DNA of 47,187 bases, from positions 1 through 47,187 of the forward strand of contig JAEUOY010000129.1 in the NCBI GenBank assembly GCA_016790515.1. Direction: 5' to 3'. The DNA is from Burkholderiaceae bacterium. GTDB taxonomy: Bacteria > Pseudomonadota > Gammaproteobacteria > Burkholderiales > Burkholderiaceae_C. A program made the position numbers and the translations under genes. This document shows positions 41,107 to 47,187 of the stretch, piece after piece. Position 1 is the first letter of the stretch. Each line of letters starts with the position of its first letter. The notes below the pieces were generated by a model that was not told the origin of the DNA, did not search any database, and saw only the letters and a program-made list of their open reading frames with translations.

Positions 41107-41754
41107 ATGAAGACGACGAACGTCGAACAAGCCGTTGCCCGCATCCCCGACGGCGCGAGCCTGATGGTCGGCGGCTTCATGGGCGTGGGCACGCCCGAGG
41201 CCCTGATGGACGAGCTGGTGCGCCAGGGCCGGCGCGAGCTGACGCTGATCGCCAACGACACCGCGATGCCGGGAGTGGGCATCGGCAAGCTGGTGTCGGC
41301 CCGGCTGCTGCGCAAGGTGATCGCCAGCCACATCGGGCTGAACCCCGAAACCCAGAGGCGGATGATCGCCGGCGAGATCGAGGTCGAACTGGTGCCGCAG
41401 GGCACGCTGATCGAGCGCATCCGCGCCGCCGGCCACGGCCTGGGCGGGGTGCTGACGCCGACCGGCGTCGGCACCGTCGTCGAGCAGGGCAAGCAGAAGA
41501 TCGCGGTCGACGGCCGCGACTACCTGCTCGAGACCGCGCTGCACGCCGACTTCGCGCTGGTGCACGCCTTCATGGCCGACTACCTCGGCAACCTGACCTA
41601 CACGCTGACCGCGCGCAACTTCAACCCGGTGATCGCGATGGCCGGCAAGACGGTGATCGTCGAGGCCGAGCATGTGATGCCGGTCGGGATGATCGCGCCC
41701 GACCATGTGATGACGCCGGCGCCCTTGGTCGACTACCTGATCGTGAAGGCCTGA
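41107..41754 (+). CDS. atoD: acetate/acetoacetate CoA-transferase subunit A (AtoD-type)
   Basis: I use the ATG at 41107, preceded by a GGAG/GAGG stretch, giving 215 residues. MVGGFMGVGTPEALMDELV, LTLIANDTAMPGVGIG, KVIASHIGLNPETQRRMIAGE, LVPQGTLIERIRAAGHGLGG and TPTGVGTVVEQGK follow E. coli AtoD closely. With the next gene it forms the heteromeric class I CoA-transferase that activates acetoacetate or short-chain acids from acetyl-CoA or succinyl-CoA. It starts 64 nt after selD. Confidence 0.9.
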   Translation: MKTTNVEQAVARIPDGASLMVGGFMGVGTPEALMDELVRQGRRELTLIANDTAMPGVGIGKLVSARLLRKVIASHIGLNPETQRRMIAGEIEVELVPQGTLIERIRAAGHGLGGVLTPTGVGTVVEQGKQKIAVDGRDYLLETALHADFALVHAFMADYLGNLTYTLTARNFNPVIAMAGKTVIVEAEHVMPVGMIAPDHVMTPAPLVDYLIVKA

Positions 41755-41756
41755 CG

Positions 41757-42410
<654 letters not shown>

Positions 42411-42415
42411 ACGGG

Positions 42416-42886
42416 TCAGCCCTGCGCCGCCCTCGTCCTGCGCAACAGCCCGTCGATCGCCAGCACGTAGCCGTCGACGCCGAAGCCGACGACGATGCCC
42501 ACCGCCGCCGGCGAGACGTAGCTGTGGTGGCGGAACTCCTCGCGCGCGTGCACGTTGCTGATGTGGATCTCGGCCACCGGCAGCATCGAGCCCTTGATCG
42601 CGTCGTGCAGCGCGACGCTGGTGTGGGTGTAGGCGCCGGGGTTGAACACCGCGCCGGCGAGCTGGCCGGCGCGGAAGGCGGCGCCGGCCTCGTGGATCCA
42701 GTCGATCAGCTGGCCCTCGTGGTTGCTCTGCCGGCAGTCGGCCTCGGCGCCGCGCTCGGCGGCGGCGGCGCGGCACAGCGCCTCGACGTCGGCCAGCGTG
42801 GTCGAGCCGTAGACGGCGGGTTCGCGCAGGCCCAGCAGGTTCAGGTTGGGACCGTTGAGGACGAGGATCTTGGTCGGTGAGCTCAT
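42416..42886 (-). CDS. aroQ: type II 3-dehydroquinate dehydratase
   Basis: The 156-residue enzyme interconverts 3-dehydroquinate and 3-dehydroshikimate. [20 protein letters not shown] carries R21 and Y26, [12 protein letters not shown] and [16 protein letters not shown] follow, and [16 protein letters not shown] holds the catalytic His108. It is the last gene of the quinate/shikimate operon, with its ATG overlapping the stop of the dehydratase gene (ATGA). aroQ is absent upstream of accB, where I would expect it, so this may be either a catabolic extra copy or the only aroQ of the genome. Confidence 0.95.
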   Translation of the reverse strand: MSSPTKILVLNGPNLNLLGLREPAVYGSTTLADVEALCRAAAAERGAEADCRQSNHEGQLIDWIHEAGAAFRAGQLAGAVFNPGAYTHTSVALHDAIKGSMLPVAEIHISNVHAREEFRHHSYVSPAAVGIVVGFGVDGYVLAIDGLLRRTRAAQG

Positions 42887-43791
42887 GATGGCTTGGCGGG
42901 CGTTTTCAGTCGCATGCGGTTGGGCAGCGGCACCGAGCGGCGCAGCACCTCCTCGCCCAGCCATTCGGCCGAGGCGCGGGCGCGCTGCGCCACCAGCGGC
43001 AGCGGCATCTGCTGGTAGTCGTCGTTGAAGACCTCGAAACTGTAGTCGCCGCGGTAGCCCAGCGCGGCCAGCCGCATCACCAGGTCGGCGACCTGGCTGC
43101 TGTGCACGCCTTCGCCGGGAAAGACGCGAAACGTACGCGCGGTGCTGATGCGCTCCTCGACGGTGCGGATCTCCTGCCACATGAAGTCGGCCAGCTGGAC
43201 CAGGAAGATCTTCTGCGGGTCCAGCAGCTCCAGCTCGTCGAGCGAGGTCTTGGTCGCGAAGGCGTGGAAGCTGTCGATGCCCAACCCCAGGTTGGGTGCG
43301 TCGGCGCGGCAGACCACCTCCCAGGCGGTGGTGAACTCGTTGATCGTGCGGCCCCAGCTGAGCCCCTCGTAGGCGATCTTGATGCCCAGCGGCACCGCCA
43401 GCATCGCCAGCTTGCGCAGGTCGCGGGCGATCGCGTCCAGGTCCTGCGTCGCGTGCTGGCTGGTCGAGCTGCAGGCCAGCAGCAGCGGCGCACCGAGGGC
43501 ATGCGCCATCTCCAGCATCGCCTTCGCAATGTCGACCTTGTAGGCATGAAGGTGCCCCGACAGCCCCTCGAAATCGCGCAGCACCTGAAAACCGGTGACG
43601 CGAAGGCCGCTGGCCTTGACCGCGCGCACCGCGGCGTCGACCCCGCGGTCGTGGCCGACGATGTCGTTGGCCTTCAGCATCACCTGGCTGAAGCCGGCCT
43701 CGCGCATCGCCTTCAGCTTGTTCTCCAGCGACCCGGCGAGCGAGATCGTGTCCATGCCGAAGTCGTCGAAATTGCCGGTCACCTGCGACAT
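42883..43791 (-). CDS. quiC: 3-dehydroshikimate dehydratase (QuiC-type sugar isomerase/epimerase domain)
   Basis: The 302-residue TIM-barrel protein starts at an ATG inside TGATG, overlapping the stop of the HPPD-like gene by one base. Candidate metal ligands E142 ([10 protein letters not shown]), D173 ([10 protein letters not shown]), Q199 (FLVQLADF) and E253 (YSFEVFND) occur in the order of the P. putida QuiC1 ligands, the first three with identical spacing. The reaction converts 3-dehydroshikimate to protocatechuate, the exit from quinate/shikimate catabolism. In QuiC1 this unit is fused to an HPPD-like domain; here the two are separate adjacent genes. Confidence 0.85.
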   Translation of the reverse strand: MSQVTGNFDDFGMDTISLAGSLENKLKAMREAGFSQVMLKANDIVGHDRGVDAAVRAVKASGLRVTGFQVLRDFEGLSGHLHAYKVDIAKAMLEMAHALGAPLLLACSSTSQHATQDLDAIARDLRKLAMLAVPLGIKIAYEGLSWGRTINEFTTAWEVVCRADAPNLGLGIDSFHAFATKTSLDELELLDPQKIFLVQLADFMWQEIRTVEERISTARTFRVFPGEGVHSSQVADLVMRLAALGYRGDYSFEVFNDDYQQMPLPLVAQRARASAEWLGEEVLRRSVPLPNRMRLKTPAKPS

Positions 43792-44693
43792 CACGAGCTC
43801 CGCTGGTCGTGCACCAGCTCGAACATCACGCCGCCGAGCCAGCTGCGGGTCAGCGCGCCGCGGTCCTCGGTGTGGATGTCGGTCGATTCGACGAACTCGA
43901 CGCCGCGCGTGCGCAGCGCCGCCACCGCCGCCGGCACGTCGGGCGCGCCCAGGCCCATGCGCTGCAGCGTCTCCTCGCCCTCGACGTCGACGATGCCGGG
44001 CTCGGGCTCGATCAGCTGCAGGTAGAACGTGCGGCAGGGGCTGCGCAGGATGCGGCCCTTGGGCAGGATGCCGAAGCGCTGGCTGTCGGGCAGCTCGTCG
44101 AACGAGAACAGCTCGCGGTAGAACTCGGTCCAGTCGTCGAGCCGGTCGGTGCCGACGTACTGCACGATGCCGAACCAGTGCAGCCCGGCGATCGCCGGAG
44201 GCCGCGGGTCGACGGTGGGGATAGCCACGAAGTCGACATCCCAGATCGAGAAATCCTGGCAGCGGTCGACGAAATAGATCCGGCTGGCGCCGACGCCGTG
44301 GATCGCCGGGATGTTCAGCTCCATCACCTCGACATGGGTCGGCACCGCCCAGGCGCCGCGGTCGAGCGCGCGCCGGTAGGCTGCCGCCGCGTCGCGCACG
44401 CGCAGCGCCACCGCGGTGATCTCGGGCGTCTCGGTCGGCGGCCGGTTGTTGGGGCGGTCGCCCGGCCGGCCGCCGACATGGGCGTTGATCACCACGTTCA
44501 TGCCGCCCTGGCGGTACAGCAGCACCTCGCGCGAGCGGTGGCGCGCCACCGGGCGGAAGCCCATCGTCTCGAGCACCTGGCCCAGCGCCTGCGGCCGGGT
44601 GGTGGCGTACTCGATGAACTCGATGCCGTCCAGCCCCAGCGGGTTGGGCACGTCGCCGAGGGCTTCGCGGTCGCGCAGCGTGTCTTGGGTCAT
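43791..44693 (-). CDS. HPPD-like VOC-fold protein (detached QuiC C-terminal domain)
   Basis: The 300-residue protein has two vicinal-oxygen-chelate repeats like 4-hydroxyphenylpyruvate dioxygenase: [20 protein letters not shown] at the front and [27 protein letters not shown] in the second half, with FELVHD near the end. H172 and E292 match iron-ligand positions, but the second HPPD histidine (usually in VQHIA) is not evident (RMGLGAPDV instead), so true HPPD activity is doubtful. Its place before the dehydratase mirrors the two-domain QuiC1, with domain order reversed. A supporting or regulatory role in protocatechuate formation is likely. Confidence 0.78.
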   Translation of the reverse strand: MTQDTLRDREALGDVPNPLGLDGIEFIEYATTRPQALGQVLETMGFRPVARHRSREVLLYRQGGMNVVINAHVGGRPGDRPNNRPPTETPEITAVALRVRDAAAAYRRALDRGAWAVPTHVEVMELNIPAIHGVGASRIYFVDRCQDFSIWDVDFVAIPTVDPRPPAIAGLHWFGIVQYVGTDRLDDWTEFYRELFSFDELPDSQRFGILPKGRILRSPCRTFYLQLIEPEPGIVDVEGEETLQRMGLGAPDVPAAVAALRTRGVEFVESTDIHTEDRGALTRSWLGGVMFELVHDQRSS

Positions 44694-44724
44694 CGTCGGG
44701 TCTCGCCGTTGAAGAGGTTGCCGA

Positions 44725-45591
44725 TCAGGAGGTGGCGCGCTCGGCCACCATGCCGAGGAAATGCTCGCGCACGCGAGCCGGGTCGGCGGGGCGGCCGGTG
44801 AAGAGCTCGAAGGCCCCCACCGCCTGGCCCACTGCCATGCCGCCGCCGTCGGACACCTTGCAGCCCCGCGCGCGGGCGGCCTTCAGCAGCGCGGTCTCGA
44901 GCGGAAAGTACACGATCTCGGCGACCCACAGGTCGGGGCGCAGCAGCGCGGCGTCCAGCGGCAGGCCGGGCAGCTTGGCCATGCCGGTGGGCGTGGCGTG
45001 GATCAGCCCGCTGGCGCCGGCCAGTGCCGCCGCCGCATCGCTGCCGGCGCTGACCCGGCCGGCACCGTACAGCGCGTTCAGGCTGTCGGCCAGCGCCTGG
45101 GCGCGCACCGGCTCGGTGTCGACCAGCGTCAGCCGGCCCACGCCCAGGCGCAGCGCGGCATGGGCGATCGCCGAACCGGCGCCGCCGGTGCCCAGCAGCA
45201 CGACCCGCGACAGGTCGGCGCCGGGCAGCGCGCGGGTGAAGCCCCAGGCCCAGCCCGAGCCGTCGGTGTTGTGACCGATCGCCTTGCCGTCGCGGAAGAC
45301 GACGGTGTTGACCGCGCCCATCGCCCGCGCCTCGTCGGACAGCTCGTCGAGCAGCGGGATCACCGCCTGCTTGCAGGGGTAGGTGATGTTCAGCCCGGCA
45401 AAGCCCATGATGCGGGCGGCCTGGATCAGCGTGGGCAGCGCCTCGACGCCGACGCCGGCGCGGTCCAGGTCGATCAGCTGGTAATGCGCGCGCAGGCCCT
45501 GCGCGGCCGCTTCCTGTTCCTGCATCGCCGGGGTCAGCGACTGCTGGATGCCGGCGCCGATCAGGCCCAGCAGCAGCTTCGGGGAATTCAT
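44725..45591 (-). CDS. quinate/shikimate dehydrogenase (NAD-type AroE paralogue)
   Basis: The 288-residue paralogue of AroE starts at the ATG at 45591. Its carboxylate site is QQSLTPAM (S18, T20): the Ser-x-Thr form reported for quinate dehydrogenases, unlike the Ser-x-Ser of the aroE at 18255. GLNITYPCKQ and GHNTDGSGWAW hold the catalytic Lys and Asp. After the Rossmann loop GTGGAGSAI the second strand ends LVDTE, an acidic residue favouring NAD over NADP. Together these indicate a catabolic enzyme oxidising quinate or shikimate. It sits between the TRAP binding protein and the dehydratase genes. Confidence 0.88.
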   Translation of the reverse strand: MNSPKLLLGLIGAGIQQSLTPAMQEQEAAAQGLRAHYQLIDLDRAGVGVEALPTLIQAARIMGFAGLNITYPCKQAVIPLLDELSDEARAMGAVNTVVFRDGKAIGHNTDGSGWAWGFTRALPGADLSRVVLLGTGGAGSAIAHAALRLGVGRLTLVDTEPVRAQALADSLNALYGAGRVSAGSDAAAALAGASGLIHATPTGMAKLPGLPLDAALLRPDLWVAEIVYFPLETALLKAARARGCKVSDGGGMAVGQAVGAFELFTGRPADPARVREHFLGMVAERATS

Positions 45592-45650
45592 GCGGAGAGA
45601 TCCTTGCTGAAGGCCCGGCCCGGCGCTGTCGCCGGACCGGTCCGGGACGT

Positions 45651-46655
45651 TCACTTGCGCAGCCTGGCCAGTTCGGCCTGCAGTTCCTTGACGGTCTCGG
45701 CGATCGCAGCGCCGTGCTTGTCGATCACCGGCTCGAGCTTCTTGCGCAGCTTGGCCTGCTCGGCCGCCGAGAGCTCGGTGACCTGCATGCCGGCCTTCTT
45801 CAGCGCATCGAGGTCGCCGGCGGCCTTGTCGCGGTTGACCTGGCGCTGGTACTTCGCGGCCTCGACCGCCGAATCCTGCAGGATCTTGCGCTGCTCGGGC
45901 GTCAGCGTGTCCCAGACCTTCTTGCTGAAGACGATCGACTGCGGGTTGTACTGGTGGTTGGTCAGCGCCAGGTGCTTCTGGACCTCGAAGAACTTGTTGG
46001 CGACGATCACCGAGAGCGGGTTCTCCTGGCCGTCGATCGCCTTCTGCTCCAGCGCGGCGTAGACCTCGGGGAAGGCCAGCGGCGTCGGGTTGGCGCCCAG
46101 CGCCTTGACCCAGTCGACGTTGATCGCGTTGGGGATCACGCGCAGCTTCAGGCCGGCGATGTCGTCGACCGTGCTGATCGGCTTCTTGCTGTTGGTGATG
46201 TTGCGGAAGCCCAGCTCGGTGTAGGCCAGGCCGATGATGCCCTTGTCGGCCAGCCTGGCGTGCAGCTTCTGGCCGAACGCGCCGTCGACCACCGCATCGG
46301 CTTCCTTGGCGTTGGCGAACATGAACGGGAAGTCGTAGACCTCGAAGTCCTTGACCTGCGAGGCCAGGATGCCCGAGTTGAGCATCACGAACTCGATCGT
46401 GCCGCCCTGCAGCGCCGAGACGTTCTGCGCGTCGCCGCCCAGCGTGCCGCCGGGAAAGACGTTGACCTTCAGCTTGCCGCCGCTCTTGGCGGCCACCAGT
46501 TCGGCGAACTTGGTCGCGCCCAGCTCCAGCGGGTGGCCCTTGGGGTTCTGCAGCGCGAACTTGAAGCTGCGCTCCTGGGCCTGGGCCAGGCCGCTGGCGG
46601 CCAGCGTGGCGACGGTGATCGCGGCCAGCACGGCGCGGCGGGTGAATCGGGTCAT
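45651..46655 (-). CDS. dctP: TRAP transporter solute-binding protein (DctP family)
   Basis: The ATG at 46655 follows AAGGAGA, giving 334 residues with a signal peptide (MTRFTRRAVLAAITVATLAA, cleavage after AQA at 26). The DctP fold is shown by FALQNPKGHPLELGATKFAE, FPGGTLGGDAQNVSALQGG, GLKLRVIPNAINVDWVKALG with the carboxylate-binding Arg, and FPEVYAALEQKAIDGQENP. It captures organic acids in the periplasm for the membrane subunits. The operon suggests quinate or shikimate as ligand. Downstream genes are aroE-like, 59 nt later. Confidence 0.93.
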   Translation of the reverse strand: MTRFTRRAVLAAITVATLAASGLAQAQERSFKFALQNPKGHPLELGATKFAELVAAKSGGKLKVNVFPGGTLGGDAQNVSALQGGTIEFVMLNSGILASQVKDFEVYDFPFMFANAKEADAVVDGAFGQKLHARLADKGIIGLAYTELGFRNITNSKKPISTVDDIAGLKLRVIPNAINVDWVKALGANPTPLAFPEVYAALEQKAIDGQENPLSVIVANKFFEVQKHLALTNHQYNPQSIVFSKKVWDTLTPEQRKILQDSAVEAAKYQRQVNRDKAAGDLDALKKAGMQVTELSAAEQAKLRKKLEPVIDKHGAAIAETVKELQAELARLRK

Positions 46656-46744
46656 GCTTGTCTCCTTGAAGCGATTGCGGACAGTGGGGCGGGAAGACGA
46701 ACGCTGAGCGTGGGCGAATTCCGTCGCGAGCGCGTCGAGGTCGG

Positions 46745-46786
46745 GGCGAGCAGCGCAGCCGTACACCCGTACGGCGAGCAGCGCAG
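46745..46786. repeat. hairpin flanked by direct repeats between dctM and dctP
   Basis: GGCGAGCAGCGCAG occurs at 46745-46758 and 46773-46786, flanking a perfect 7-bp hairpin GCCGTAC-ACCC-GTACGGC (46758-46775). Outside these, related strings CGAGGTCGG and CGAGATCGG extend the symmetry. The composite lies in the 169-nt gap between dctM and dctP and resembles a REP-like element. It could protect the dctM 3' end or tune the subunit ratio. Confidence 0.6.
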
Positions 46787-46824
46787 ACTCGAGATCGGCG
46801 CGCGCAGCAGGAAGGCGCCCATGC

Positions 46825-47187
46825 TCAGTTGGCGAACCAGCGGGCCGGCACGAGCACCAGCGACGGGAAAAACACCATCAGGAACATCACGATGAACTGC
46901 GCGGTCATGAACGGCAGCACGCCGCGGGTGACCTCGTCCATCTTCATCCTGCCGACGCCGGCCACCACGTTGAGCACGGTGCCCACCGGCGGGGTGATCA
47001 GGCCGATCGCGTTGTTCATGATGAACAGCACGCCGAAGTACACCGGGTCGATGCCCGCGGCCTTGATCACCGGCATCAGCACCGGGGTCATGATCAGGAT
47101 CGTCGGCGTCATGTCCATCGCGGTGCCCACCGCCATCACCAGCACCATGATGGCCAGCAGCAGCAGCGTCTTGTTGTCCATCAGCGG
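46825..47187 (-). CDS. dctM: TRAP transporter large permease (DctM), C-terminal end (partial)
   Basis: The frame is open through the window edge (at least 120 residues, ending at 46825), roughly the last quarter of a DctM protein of about 430 residues. Hydrophobic helices with the family strings MDMTPTILIMTPVLMPVIKAAG, DPVYFGVLFIMNNAIGLITPP and VGTVLNVVAGVGRMKMDEV identify the large sodium-coupled membrane subunit of TRAP systems. The small subunit DctQ is expected upstream, outside the window. It leads the quinate/shikimate operon as far as visible. Confidence 0.92.
   Translation of the reverse strand, partial: PLMDNKTLLLLAIMVLVMAVGTAMDMTPTILIMTPVLMPVIKAAGIDPVYFGVLFIMNNAIGLITPPVGTVLNVVAGVGRMKMDEVTRGVLPFMTAQFIVMFLMVFFPSLVLVPARWFAN

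Overview
The window reads as a chromosomal segment of a high-GC betaproteobacterium of the order Burkholderiales, probably of the Rubrivivax/Leptothrix/Ideonella type. This is inferred from the strong G/C bias at third positions, the block tlpA - accB - accC - prmA - DUF3426 - pfkB kinase, the run RNB nuclease - TonB - aroE - mtgA, a PEP-CTERM protein and TRAP transport. No tRNA, rRNA, CRISPR array, insertion sequence or prophage was seen, and almost all of the sequence is coding.

Layout. 1-5336: end of hemL, mpl, a small membrane protein, a tightly coupled periplasmic trio (Tat-exported amidohydrolase, YtkA/FixH-like protein, MauG-type dihaem peroxidase), then a divergent folE. 5305-7379 (-): a SIR2-like protein and a PEP-CTERM protein. 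7619-10118 (-): the AmmeMemoRadiSam pair, with MEMO1 and AMMECR1 domains fused. 10254-15488: YqiA-like esterase, PLP enzyme, Uma2 nuclease (-), RNB nuclease, TonB. 15566-18222: a Lys-rich secreted peptide (-), a TPR protein and a HupE/UreJ-type protein with an EF-hand loop. 18255-26540: aroE, mtgA, an unknown protein, tlpA, accBC, prmA, DUF3426 and a PfkB kinase. A 149-bp duplication/insertion sits between accB and accC, and aroQ is absent from the place upstream of accB where I expect it. 26577-33118: GFA protein, two flavin-type split-barrel proteins, a CPBP protease, a hemerythrin-like protein and an acyl-CoA ligase.

33185-41042 is the most interesting region. A PhnDCE-type ABC importer, whose binding protein resembles the clade proposed for selenium oxyanions, is divergent from egtD across a perfect 10-bp inverted repeat. 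Then come a senA-like gene with a large internal deletion and lost tryptophans, an intact egtB, an 86-codon tail of a senB-like glycosyltransferase, and an intact selD/senC. I read this as a selenium-uptake plus ergothioneine/selenoneine locus in which the selenium-specific synthases have decayed.

41107-42410 is an AtoDA-type CoA-transferase. 42416-47187 (-) is a quinate/shikimate catabolic operon: TRAP transporter (dctM, dctP), an AroE paralogue with quinate/NAD-type residues, an HPPD-like protein, a 3-dehydroshikimate dehydratase and a type II dehydroquinase, together routing quinate or shikimate to protocatechuate. The HPPD-like and dehydratase units, fused in Pseudomonas QuiC1, are separate overlapping genes here. 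The window therefore carries two AroE enzymes, one with biosynthetic and one with catabolic sequence signatures.
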